In this document: one piece after another, positions 16,926 through 24,671 of the stretch
Position numbering within the stretch: the stretch's first letter is position 1
Layout: every line of letters begins with the position of its first letter
Origin: DATBGS01 sp036557885
Lineage (GTDB): Bacteria > Chloroflexota > Ktedonobacteria > Ktedonobacterales > DATBGS01
Assembly (NCBI GenBank): GCA_036557885.1
Contig: DATBGS010000164.1
Span: 1 to 60,764 of the forward strand
Direction of reading: 5' to 3'
Length of the DNA stretch: 60,764 nt
Position numbers and translations under genes: made by a program
Notes under the pieces: model-generated
Told to the model about the DNA's origin: nothing
The model's input: only the letters and a program-made list of their open reading frames with translations
Databases searched by the model: none

Positions 16926-16954
16926 GGCCCCTCCAGCAAGAAACTGGAGGGGCC
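16926..16954. repeat. Isolated hairpin upstream of the rpsL promoter
   Basis: GGCCCCTCCAG/CTGGAGGGGCC, 11-bp perfect arms around CAAGAAA. No U-tract on either strand and outside the predicted rpsL mRNA; role unclear. The rest of 16955-17121 shows nothing recognisable. Confidence 0.6.
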
Positions 16955-17121
16955 GCGTTGCCTCTCTTATTGCTCGTTCGTATGCGCCACCGCGTCCTTG
17001 CGGGGCTACCCCGGCTCTATGGGCGGCTACCCACCTCGCCAGGTGGCCGCGAGCGCCACTCGCGTGCCAATGAGCATCCTGAGTCCGAGAACCAGGCGCT
17101 ACGCATAGCATCAGCGCTACA

Positions 17122-17173
17122 CAAAAAGGGAGCGCTTGTCTAGACCTGGTATATTACAGGTTTGCAAGCGCTC
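17122..17173 (-). terminator. Terminator of the CHRD lipoprotein gene
   Basis: On the minus strand GAGCGCTTG pairs with CAAGCGCTC, with an inner ACCTG/CAGGT stem, followed by CTTTTTG. It starts 15 nt after the stop at 17188. Confidence 0.8.
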
Positions 17174-17187
17174 GCGTGTGTTGGTTT

Positions 17188-18102
17188 TTATTTAACGCTA
17201 ATGTCTCCGCAGGCAACAGGATCAAATCCGGCCTGAGTGGTAAGGTCTGTGCCATTGTGGATGTTGATATACCAATCAGCGGGGATAGCATTCACACCCT
17301 CAATGGTCGTCTTGACATCTGCCTTGCCTGAGCTATCGGCAGTAATCACGGTGAGCGGATGCACTACCGGCCCCTGCGCCGCGCAACTGCCGGAGTGAAT
17401 GTGCGCGTCGTGCTTGCTGCCGGGGGCCAGTCCGATCAACGCCACTTCAACGAGCAGCGTGGTGCCGGTGAGCGTCAGTTTCGCTTTCCCATACGTTCCC
17501 ACGCCGTTGTGCATCTGAGACATGTCGAAAAACAACGCCTTCACCGATTGCTTCTCGGTGGCGGGCGCGTTGGGGTTGAGGACTGGCGCGCATCCGAGCG
17601 CTGCCCCTGGCTTGGCTGCTGTTCCTCCGGGGGCATGAATGATAACATTCCATCCCTTGGCCGGGATGCCGTTTGCCACCCCCTTAATCACAGAAGTGCT
17701 TTTGGCGGCGCCCGCCTGATCTGCGTTAATCGCGTCCAGTTGATGCACGACATTTCCCGGCTGCTGGCAGGTGCCACCAGAAATAGTGACGGGGTAGGCG
17801 GCGCTCTTGTAGGCGGCTGCGTTGGCGGGCGCCAGACCAGCTATCGCCAGGTCTACCGTCAGGGTGTTGCCAGTCGCGGGATCCCAGGTCAAATCCGCTT
17901 CGCCACTCGGTTGTGGCTTCAACAGCGCGTAGCCAGTAGCGGTGGGAGCGACAGTAGCCGTCGCCGCTGCTGGCGCGGTTGCAGTGGGTTGCAGGGTAGC
18001 GCCCTTCGCTATACCAGAACACGCGCTCAACAAGAATACGATAACGACGCCAAGGAGCGCAAAGCTGCCATAGCTGCGCGTGAGACGTAATCTATGAGCC
18101 AT
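17188..18102 (-). CDS. Lipoprotein with two CHRD-like domains
   Basis: 304 residues. A signal peptide ends in the lipobox LSAC (Cys about residue 28), followed by a Thr/Ala/Pro linker. Two similar beta domains follow: the first with GLAPANAAAYKSA ... GTCQQPGNVVHQL, the second with GLAPGSKHDAHIHSGSCAAQ ... PVVHPLTVITADSSGKADVK, both ending IIH/NIHNG. This HxHxGxC ... NIH pattern is that of CHRD domains, which are surface proteins of uncertain role. The second domain keeps the HAHIH histidines; the first has lost them. It stands alone with its own terminator. Confidence 0.8.
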   Translation of the reverse strand: MAHRLRLTRSYGSFALLGVVIVFLLSACSGIAKGATLQPTATAPAAATATVAPTATGYALLKPQPSGEADLTWDPATGNTLTVDLAIAGLAPANAAAYKSAAYPVTISGGTCQQPGNVVHQLDAINADQAGAAKSTSVIKGVANGIPAKGWNVIIHAPGGTAAKPGAALGCAPVLNPNAPATEKQSVKALFFDMSQMHNGVGTYGKAKLTLTGTTLLVEVALIGLAPGSKHDAHIHSGSCAAQGPVVHPLTVITADSSGKADVKTTIEGVNAIPADWYINIHNGTDLTTQAGFDPVACGDISVK

Positions 18103-18350
18103 CCGTCTCGCCTTTCTAGCGTTGGCTTACAGAGAATCCTTCTCCTCGTTCGCTCTTGCGAACGGTAAGCCTGACACCAGAAAGTGTGTGGTTTCGCACC
18201 CACACCCGGCTTCCTCTTGAGCCACCCTGTTGCAGGCTTCGGACGAGAAATACCTTCAAGATCAAGACCAACTTTGTGCATAAAAACTAAGAAATAGTAT
18301 AGAGCCGGGGCTGGCGGTTCATGAAGTTTTAGCAATCAGATAAGCCACGA

Positions 18351-18500
18351 GAGCTGGCGAATAAATTCGCGCCTAAGGGCCTACGGCCACCAAGTCCCTC
18401 TTCAGGGACTCCCCACCCCAGGGACGCCAGCCTTCGTCCTAACCCGCGCAGGCGGGTTTTGTGGCGGAACGCCCTTAGGCGCGAATTTATTCGCCAGCTC
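18351..18500. repeat. MITE-like element with 30-bp perfect terminal inverted repeats
   Basis: Arms 18351-18380 and 18471-18500 are exact complements, built from GAGCTGGCGAATAAATTCGC and GCCTAAGGGC. The inside holds CCACCAAGTCCCTCTTCAGG and a second small GCAGGCGGG palindrome. Related units lie at 31829, 40731, 48704, 48845 and 52111. No transposase is encoded. The rest of the gap 18103-18350 shows no gene. Confidence 0.85.
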
Positions 18501-18569
18501 TACGTATAATGAGCGGGAAAACATTTTGAGAGAAACGCCTGTTCTTACACCGGCATGGAGAAGCACGTT

Positions 18570-19439
18570 ATGCAATTTGGCATCCATCTCCCTCCTATGG
18601 GTCCGTTGAGCGATACGCGCACCCTGGCTGATCTCGCGGTGGAAGCGGAAGAAGCCGGGTGGGATGGCCTGTTCCTGTGGGATGACCTGACCTCCGACCC
18701 GTTTGTCCCCGTTGGCGAACCCTGGATCACCTTTGCCGCCATTGCGCTCTGCACCACGCGCCTGCGGTTTGGCCCAATGGTCACGCCGCTACCCCGGCGT
18801 CGCCCCTGGAACGTGGCCCGCGAAACCGTCGCGCTCGATCATCTCTCACAGGGGCGCTTGATTTTCGGAGTAGGCAGCGGGGGCCTGCCCTCGGCCTTTG
18901 ACGCGCTGGGCGAAGAGAAAGACGCCAAAGCCCGCGCCGCCATGCTGGAAGAAGGCTTGCAGGTGTTGACCGGGCTGTGGAGCGGCGACCCGCTCCACTT
19001 TGAGGGCGCGCATTACCAGATAGAATCCGCCCACTTCTTGCCGCGCCCGGCGCAATCCCCGCGCATCCCCATCTGGGTGGCGGGCGGCTGGCCGCACAAA
19101 GCGCCGTTTCGTCGCGCGGCCCGCTGGGATGGCGTGTTTCCGCTGGACTATCGCGTGGGGCCGTTGGAGATGATGGCCCCGCAAGAGGTGCAAAGCCTGC
19201 TCAGCTACATCGCGCCGTATCGCGTGCCGGGGACGCCGTTTGAGGTGGTGCAGTTGGGCATCACCACCGGCGAAAACGCCGGGCAAGAGCGGGCGCTCCT
19301 GGCTTCCTATGCCGACGTGGGCGTGACGTGGTGGCTGGAAAACTTTATACCGCAGCGCTGGGGCGGTAACTGGCGCGAATGGCCGGTGGAAGAGATGCGC
19401 CGCCGCGTGCGCCTGGGGCCGCCCGCCTCGACCGGCTAG
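18570..19439 (+). CDS. LLM-class (F420-dependent) oxidoreductase
   Basis: 289 residues from the ATG at 18570, preceded by TGGAGAA; an ATG at 18555 lacks a ribosome site. The luciferase-like TIM barrel starts MQFGIHLPPMGPLSDTRTLA. AEEAGWDGLFLWDD, RLRFGPMVTPLPRRRPW, ETVALDHLSQGRLIFGVGSG and PRIPIWVAGGWP are family marks. Members use F420 or FMN to oxidise or reduce small substrates. It shares most of these motifs with the minus-strand gene at 52367. TATAAT at 18505 directly adjoins the repeat at 18500 and may serve as its -10 box. Confidence 0.9.
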   Translation: MQFGIHLPPMGPLSDTRTLADLAVEAEEAGWDGLFLWDDLTSDPFVPVGEPWITFAAIALCTTRLRFGPMVTPLPRRRPWNVARETVALDHLSQGRLIFGVGSGGLPSAFDALGEEKDAKARAAMLEEGLQVLTGLWSGDPLHFEGAHYQIESAHFLPRPAQSPRIPIWVAGGWPHKAPFRRAARWDGVFPLDYRVGPLEMMAPQEVQSLLSYIAPYRVPGTPFEVVQLGITTGENAGQERALLASYADVGVTWWLENFIPQRWGGNWREWPVEEMRRRVRLGPPASTG

Positions 19440-19570
19440 AAGCCGGTGCTATAAAATCCGCCCGCCTGCCCCCTGGCACAAGATATGTAAGCCTCATCTC
19501 TCATGCTGAAAGCTGTCCTTATGCGCGTCCAGCATCGGGCCGCGCTATGCAATGAGAGAGGAACACACCC

Positions 19571-20659
19571 ATGCCCGCAGAGATAGACCTCCTGGTGCGC
19601 CGCCTTGCTGATCTGGAGCCGGGCGATGTGCCGATTCTGAGCATCTACCTGGATATGCGCCCCCAGGCGACTGGCGAGCGCCCGGCGCGACGCGCTGGGC
19701 TGGTTATTTTGAAGAACCGGCTGCGCGAGATCGAAAAGACCCTCTTGCCACGCGGCCCAGCCCTGGATTCCTTTCGCGCTGATGCTGCGCGCATCGAGCG
19801 CTATCTGGATGAGCAGATGCCCACCGCCGCCCAAGGGCTGGCAATCTTTGCCTGCCACGCCCGCAACATTTTCAACGTAGTTGAGGCGGGCGTCCCCTTT
19901 GAGAATGAGGTTGCCCTGACCGCCACGCCCGATCTTTACCAGCTTGTACGCCTCTCCGATGAGCAAGAAACCGCCGTTGTTGCCGTTGTAGACACCAACA
20001 CGGCGCGGTTGTTTGTCTCGCGCACCGGCTTTATGCGCGAACAGGGCGGACTGAGCGACGAGAGTGTTCACTACCAAAGGCGCCGCACAGGGGGCATCAA
20101 TCAAGAACGCTACAAGCGCCATATCGAGAAGCATCGCACCGATTTTGCCAGGGAAGCCGCCGAAGAAATTGAGCAGTTGGTGCAGAGCGAAAACGCCAAT
20201 CGCGTGATTCTGGCTGGCGATGAGGTGGCGATCCCGCTGCTGCGCGACGCCCTTTCTTCGCGTGTTACCAGCCTGCTCACTGATGACGTGCTGCGCCTGG
20301 ATATTCGCGTGCCGCGCAATGAGGTGGAACAAGCCGCCGCGCCGATTCTGGCGCAGGCCGAAGAAGAAGACGAGCATTCCCTGGCAGACCAACTGGTGAG
20401 CGCGGTACAGGCCGATACCCTGGGTGTGGTGGGCCTTGAGGGAACCCGCGCCATGCTTGAGCATGGGCAGGTGGATACCCTGCTGCTCTCGGATGCCTTG
20501 CCGCTGGACGCCGAAGATCGCAGCGAACTGGTACGCCTGGCAGCCGTCACCAGCGCCGATGTGGAAGTGGTCCAGGGCCACGATACCTTTGAGCGCCTGG
20601 GAGGAGTGGGCGCGCTGCTGCGCTATCGGCACACTGAACCATTCGTGCCGCTGGCCTAA
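19571..20659 (+). CDS. baeRF10-like protein (eRF1/Vms1-type release factor family)
   Basis: 362 residues. The N-terminus (VPILSIYLDMRPQATGERPA) and the VVDTNTARLFVS beta domain match the bacterial/archaeal eRF1-related group. The loop RRTGGINQERYKRHIEKH (about residues 171-188) carries GG and Gln as in the peptidyl-tRNA hydrolysing loop of eRF1/Vms1. The C-terminal part VDTLLLSDALPLD ... SADVEVVQGHDTFERLGGVGALLRY resembles eRF1 domain 3. These proteins are thought to act in ribosome rescue or hibernation; the bacterial forms are little studied. An AGAGAGGAA site precedes the ATG. Confidence 0.8.
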   Translation: MPAEIDLLVRRLADLEPGDVPILSIYLDMRPQATGERPARRAGLVILKNRLREIEKTLLPRGPALDSFRADAARIERYLDEQMPTAAQGLAIFACHARNIFNVVEAGVPFENEVALTATPDLYQLVRLSDEQETAVVAVVDTNTARLFVSRTGFMREQGGLSDESVHYQRRRTGGINQERYKRHIEKHRTDFAREAAEEIEQLVQSENANRVILAGDEVAIPLLRDALSSRVTSLLTDDVLRLDIRVPRNEVEQAAAPILAQAEEEDEHSLADQLVSAVQADTLGVVGLEGTRAMLEHGQVDTLLLSDALPLDAEDRSELVRLAAVTSADVEVVQGHDTFERLGGVGALLRYRHTEPFVPLA

Positions 20660-20729
20660 ACGCTTCCCTGGGTGACGGGAGAACTCAAGCAATTTTCGCA
20701 CCCAGGTGGGCACCAATTGGGCCAGCCCC

Positions 20730-20758
20730 TTGATTTTTTGCGAAACGTCTGGTATACT
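20730..20758 (+). promoter_or_regulatory. Promoter of leader E
   Basis: TTGATT-17-TATACT, with a spacer (TTTTGCGAAACGTCTGG) resembling those of leaders A, C and D. Confidence 0.65.
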
Positions 20759-20764
20759 TTGCGT

Positions 20765-21094
20765 AAGCTTCCTTGATGGAAGCCTGCGCTGCACACTTGC
20801 GTGCATCGGTTGTTCGTTGATGTATTTGCGTCTCGCCTCACGGCCAGCGTGACCGGCTCTTATAGGGCAAGCCACGCCAATTAACCCAACCCTGCATAAA
20901 CCAGAGGTCAAGTCGGCAAGCCATTCTGCAAACTCGCGGCTTCCGGCCACCTCTCAAAAAGCGCTCTACTGCGCCAGACCATGCCCAGATGGGCGGGTGC
21001 CTTGCCCCGCTTCCATGACGGCTTGGCTCGCGCGGCCACAGCGCCATGCAGAGGGGACCGGAGCGCCGAGACGCGCCGAAGGAGCGTTGCCACT
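20765..21094 (+). promoter_or_regulatory. Leader E: long untranslated region of gene 21095
   Basis: 330 nt without a gene. It opens with a GCTTCC/GGAAGC hairpin at the place where leader A has GCAGGG/CCCTGC, then TGCAC/GTGCA and GCCAGCGTGACCGGC. The a-d attenuator segments of leaders A-C are absent, so any structure is different. Confidence 0.5.
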
Positions 21095-22015
21095 ATGTCC
21101 AGCTTCTCTCACCGCGACCACGACCAGCCCCTCACCCCGCGCCGCCTGCCCGAACCCGAACGCCGCCCCCGCTGGCGCGCAGACGTGCCCTACCGCGAAC
21201 CCACCGCTGAGGAACTGGCCGACTTCGCCCAGAAACGCGCCGCCTTCCTCGCCCACTTCGCTGCCGCCACCCAGAGCGCCGAGCCGCCCCAGCCGCCTGC
21301 TCCGCTGGAGGCAGAAGCCCCGTCGCCCGGTGTGCCGCCAGAGGCCACGCCCCCGCCCGTCGTGATCGCAGAGCCACTTGCCCCGCCCAGTGTGATGGCA
21401 GAGCCAGCCCCACCCGAAGCCACCAGCCCCACCCCGAAGCCCCGCCGCAAGCCTTCTGAGCAGGTGAGGCTCTTTGGGGAGACGTGGGAGGTCTTCCCCA
21501 CAGGCATCCTGCCGCTCAGCCTGCTCAAGGACATGGCAATGGCGTTGGAGGACAGCGCCGCCTTTCGCCTGCAAGAAGACGTCACCCATGATTTCCTCTG
21601 GAGCGAAGACTCTGCCCGGATGTGGCAGTTTTCGCGTACCGCCCGCCACGACGCCCGTGCTCTGGGGCTGCTGGAGGAACACGACCTGACGCTGTTGATG
21701 GGGCAGGAGATGGAGCGACTGGTGCGCACGGTGCTCTTGCCCAAGCACGCGGAGCACGAGCTACGCCGGGAGGCGATCTTTGGCATGCTCAAGCGGCTGG
21801 GCCAGCTCTACCGCCACAGCCTGAAGCGTTGGGGGAAAGCGCGAGCGCGAGAGGTCTTCTGGGGGCAGGTGCAGGTGGTGTGTCTGTATGCCAAGCGGGT
21901 GTCTCGCGTGATCGAGCAAGGCAAGCAGGTGCAAGCGCGGCGGCAGGCGTGGGAAGCGGAGCAGCGGGAGGCCGCGCGGCAGGCGTTAGCCGTCGTGGGC
22001 GACTACGCCATTTAG
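21095..22015 (+). CDS. Helical protein with Pro-rich linker, unknown
   Basis: 306 residues from the ATG at 21095 (AAGGAGCG upstream). A basic head, a Pro/Ala/Glu-rich disordered linker (about 60-155), then an all-helical domain with LFGETWEVFPTGILPLSLLK, DVTHDFLWSEDSARMWQFSR, a heptad-like charged stretch and a Gln/Arg-rich coiled-coil end (GKQVQARRQAWEAEQREAAR). No known family. It shares promoter type and long leader with the KRAxGG genes, but lacks the KRAxGG core, so kinship is unproven. Confidence 0.7.
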   Translation: MSSFSHRDHDQPLTPRRLPEPERRPRWRADVPYREPTAEELADFAQKRAAFLAHFAAATQSAEPPQPPAPLEAEAPSPGVPPEATPPPVVIAEPLAPPSVMAEPAPPEATSPTPKPRRKPSEQVRLFGETWEVFPTGILPLSLLKDMAMALEDSAAFRLQEDVTHDFLWSEDSARMWQFSRTARHDARALGLLEEHDLTLLMGQEMERLVRTVLLPKHAEHELRREAIFGMLKRLGQLYRHSLKRWGKARAREVFWGQVQVVCLYAKRVSRVIEQGKQVQARRQAWEAEQREAARQALAVVGDYAI

Positions 22016-22028
22016 CGCGGCGGGGTTC

Positions 22029-22162
22029 GCACGCGCCAGACCCCTCACCCCGGCGGGGCTGGGGGTCCGGCGCGTGCGGAAAGCAGGCGCCAAAGCGTAC
22101 ACTACAACAATCGAGCGGAAAAGGGAGGATGCGCAGCCCGCGCTCTGCTGAGACGCATCCTC
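22029..22162. repeat. Two palindromes in a convergent gap
   Basis: GCACGCGCC/GGCGCGTGC (22029-22037 with 22069-22077) and GAGGATGCG/CGCATCCTC (22125-22133 with 22154-22162). They separate the convergent genes 21095 and 22175 and probably end both transcripts. Confidence 0.6.
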
Positions 22163-22174
22163 CTGGTCAGCGGC

Positions 22175-22522
22175 CTATCCCCTCAAGCGAGCCTGCACAC
22201 GGTTCGCCTGCTCCGCCACAATCTCCTTCACGCCATCTGCCCCGCGAACCGTGAGCCAGATAGAGCCAAGCTCTGGCTCAAACTCCAGCCTAAAGACAAA
22301 AAAGTGGCAGCAATCGCGCTCGTCCAGCACAAATTGCAGCAGCCTGCTGGCGGTGGCCGCGTCGCCTGCAAAGCGAAACGCATAGCCATCGTCCAGTTCC
22401 TTCACCTGCTGCGCCTGCTGGAACATATCGCCATTTTCTACCGAGCGCTCCGCCAGCTCTGCATCCGTCAGCGTGCAGACCAGCGCGGGCGCGCCCTCGT
22501 CGGTTTCCGGTTTCAGAATCAT
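22175..22522 (-). CDS. Small Cys-Cys protein under MerR control
   Basis: 115 residues from the ATG at 22522 (GGGAG 8 nt upstream; starts at 22537 and 22555 are also in frame). Motifs: ALVCTLTDAELAER, KELDDGYAFRF, a vicinal DERDCCHFFVFRLEFEPELG and SIWLTVRGADGVKEIV. Proteins of this kind often sit beside MerR-type regulators and have a conserved Cys plus a Cys-Cys pair, fit to bind a metal or electrophile. Function not established. It is divergent from the MerR gene and read from the 19-bp-spacer promoter. Confidence 0.75.
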   Translation of the reverse strand: MILKPETDEGAPALVCTLTDAELAERSVENGDMFQQAQQVKELDDGYAFRFAGDAATASRLLQFVLDERDCCHFFVFRLEFEPELGSIWLTVRGADGVKEIVAEQANRVQARLRG

Positions 22523-22649
22523 CGCAATTTCTCCCATGTTTGTGTTAAAGCTCATGCTCGTAGCCCCGGCGTCCCTGCCTGGCTGCGTGCCTGTAGCCCT
22601 GGCTTCCCTGTCTGGCTGCTTGTTGGTAGTAAGCACATGTGCTAAGATA

Positions 22650-22680
22650 AGTATAATTATTAAAGTGAACTTGAAGTCAA
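22650..22680 (-). promoter_or_regulatory. MerR-type operator/promoter with 19-bp spacer
   Basis: On the minus strand TTGACT (22675-22680), a 19-bp spacer and TATACT (22650-22655). The spacer holds the dyad AAGT-TC-ACTT. Over-long spacers that a MerR dimer must untwist are the hallmark of this regulation. Confidence 0.75.
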
Positions 22681-22695
22681 GAGGGAAAAAGTGAG

Positions 22696-23091
22696 ATGCC
22701 AGAATTGACCATTGGAGAAGTTGCGCACCAGGCAAAGCTGCGCACCTCGGCCCTGCGCTATTATGAAAGCATCGGGCTGGTGTCTGCATCCCGGCGCGTC
22801 AGCGGACAGCGCCGCTACGACCAGAGCGTCTTGCAGCGGCTCACCGTCATACAACTCGCCCAGGAAGCCGGGTTCACCGTCGCGGAAATCAAAGCGCTGT
22901 TCTTCAGCTTCCCGCCGGAAACTCCGGCGTTCGAGCGCTGGCAGGCAATGGCGAAGGAAAAGCTGGTACAGATCAACGGCCTGATTCAGAAAGCAGAAGC
23001 GATGAAGATGCTCTTAGAGGAAGGGTTACTGCAATGCCGCTGCCTGACGCTGGAGGAATGCGCGCAGTGCATCAGCGAGCGGCAGCCGTAA
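22696..23091 (+). CDS. MerR-family transcription regulator
   Basis: 131 residues. The winged helix is clear: LTIGEVAHQAKLRTSALRYY, ESIGLVSASRR, GQRRYDQSVLQRLTVIQLAQ, then AGFTVAEIKALF. A long dimer helix leads to a C-terminal QCRCLTLEECAQC cluster (C-x-C-x6-C-x2-C by eye), similar in position to metal or iron-sulphur sites of MerR and SoxR but with different spacing from SoxR. It likely senses a thiol-reactive metal or redox signal and activates the divergent Cys-Cys gene. Confidence 0.9.
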   Translation: MPELTIGEVAHQAKLRTSALRYYESIGLVSASRRVSGQRRYDQSVLQRLTVIQLAQEAGFTVAEIKALFFSFPPETPAFERWQAMAKEKLVQINGLIQKAEAMKMLLEEGLLQCRCLTLEECAQCISERQP

Positions 23092-23092
23092 A

Positions 23093-23183
23093 AACCCGGC
23101 ACGGAGGCCGGGGCTACAAGCAGGAGCACGGCGTCTGTAGCCCCGGCTTCCCCCTCAAAGCAGGGGCACGGCAGCCGGGCAGT
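23093..23183. repeat. Palindromic repeats in a convergent gap
   Basis: CCGGGGCTACA and TGTAGCCCCGG face each other around 20 nt; a further CCCCTCAAAGCAGGGGCACG unit follows. They fill the space between convergent genes 22696 and 23192. Confidence 0.8.
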
Positions 23184-23191
23184 GAGGCACC

Positions 23192-23491
23192 CTAAAGCTG
23201 TTCTAAATCTTCTATGTCCTCGGCAGGCTCCATCGCGCCAGAGGCCATCTCCTCCGTAAAATTCAACGCCGACTCGCCGCTGTCCTCATAGCCTTCGGTG
23301 CCGCGCTCGCCCTGGCCCCAGCCAGGCTCGGCGCGAAACTCCGCATCGGGGCTGGCGCCTTCCGCGTGGGAAGCAGGAAAGACGCCAGAGCGCCCAACCT
23401 CATCCCGACGGCCCGCGCCACCGCCCGGCATGCCGCTTTCGCGTTTTTGCTCGTCTGTTGGCTTCTCCTGAAATTCTTGCTCCCGGTCCAT
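23192..23491 (-). CDS. Small acidic, disordered protein
   Basis: 99 residues, rich in Glu, Gly, Ser and Asp, without hydrophobic core, ending AEDIEDLEQL. Its ATG has GGAGAGAAG upstream. It resembles general stress-type disordered proteins only in composition. It follows the ferritin-like gene on the same strand, about 85 nt downstream. Confidence 0.6.
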   Translation of the reverse strand: MDREQEFQEKPTDEQKRESGMPGGGAGRRDEVGRSGVFPASHAEGASPDAEFRAEPGWGQGERGTEGYEDSGESALNFTEEMASGAMEPAEDIEDLEQL

Positions 23492-23576
23492 AGCTCTTCT
23501 CTCCTTTGCAGGTGTGTTTGACAGTCCCGCCAGCGAGGTCGTGCAGGAGCTATGCCAGGGCTTGGAAAAACGCCTG

Positions 23577-24371
23577 TTAGGGATGCGTGTTGATCACGCC
23601 AGGGAAGGCTGGCGAAACAGGATGGAACTCGAAGTCATTGCCTGGTCGCGGGCTGAGGAAGCCCGCCTTCGTCACCGCTGCGGGCACATCCGCGAAATGC
23701 CGCACCGTCACCGGCCCAAACGCCCAGTTATCCCAGGGTTCTGCCCCCAGCAGCACGCGGCCCACCACGCGGTGCCCGCCTTCCACCTGCATCAACTGCC
23801 CGCCAATCTGCGCGAAACGCACCTGGCCCATGCTCGCCATATCGTTAATCCAGGCCAAGAGCGCCCCATTGGTCAATTCCTCAGCCAGTTGCTGCGTCTG
23901 GAGAAAGAGCCTGCGATTTTGGAACGTCTGCGCACCATGCGGGAAACTGAAATGCGTGGTGGCTGGCGTGCCCCCATGCGCCAGCGCAAACTCGCGGTGA
24001 ATCTCCTCTTCTGCCCGAATCGCCTCCAGCGCGTTGAGCGCGGCACCATGAAACCCTAATTGCTCGTGATGGATGACCGCCTGGTTATAGAACGTGACAA
24101 ACAACGCTTCGCCAGTTGCCAGAATATTAAAGAACTCAGTCAGGTCGCTGCTGGTGGTCCCCTCAGCACGCGCCGCCAGCGCGCTGAGCGCCGTCGAACT
24201 TGCCAGCGCCGCCGCAGCGGTCCCGGCTATGGCGCCGCGCAGCAGCCCCCGGCGCGAGCGGGGAACCGCAAGTGTATCCGTCAGCGCTTGAGTGGCGCCT
24301 GACTCCTCACCTGGTGCGCTTTCTGGGGATGGGCAGATTGCTTGAGGATCAAGAGAAGAGTTTTTTTCCAT
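23577..24371 (-). CDS. Tat-exported ferritin-like domain protein
   Basis: 264 residues. A twin-arginine signal, SRRGLLRGAIAGTAAAALAS, follows a 38-residue head. Ferritin-like helices carry Glu/His residues: ATGEALFVTFYNQAVIHHEQ, AIRAEEEIHREFALAHGG, QTQQLAEELTNGALLAWIND and QVEGGHRVVGRVLLG. This pattern fits the exported ferritin-like (DUF4439-type) group. It could store or oxidise a metal outside the membrane. The ATG lies at 24371. Confidence 0.8.
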   Translation of the reverse strand: MEKNSSLDPQAICPSPESAPGEESGATQALTDTLAVPRSRRGLLRGAIAGTAAAALASSTALSALAARAEGTTSSDLTEFFNILATGEALFVTFYNQAVIHHEQLGFHGAALNALEAIRAEEEIHREFALAHGGTPATTHFSFPHGAQTFQNRRLFLQTQQLAEELTNGALLAWINDMASMGQVRFAQIGGQLMQVEGGHRVVGRVLLGAEPWDNWAFGPVTVRHFADVPAAVTKAGFLSPRPGNDFEFHPVSPAFPGVINTHP

Positions 24372-24671
24372 AGAGTAGCTATTCCTTTTTCATAGTGTGA
24401 AGGTTTCTTGTGTAAGAACAAGAGCCTGGAATTGTAAACAGTGGCAAGGGAGGACCGGGGTGAGAATAGCTTGCGATCTCGTTAAGATTGCGCAGAAGGC
24501 GTGTCATTTCTCACTAGACAACGAGGAGGGCGCTGCCATGTCTGGGTGCTTGGGGCCAGGCCACCTCAGCGATCTCTTGACTCTGGCGCTGGCCCATGCT
24601 ATAAGACAGGACAGGCATGTCAGCTTATAGTGTTTCTCTTCATCCAGCACACAACGGAAGGACAGCCCAGC

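Noticed and set aside
16926..16954. Terminator upstream of rpsL
   Set aside because: The hairpin is strong but lacks a U-tract on both strands and no gene ends there.
19436..20950. Long minus-strand open frame (504 codons)
   Set aside because: It lies opposite the baeRF-like gene, has no recognisable domain and follows from the GC bias at third positions.
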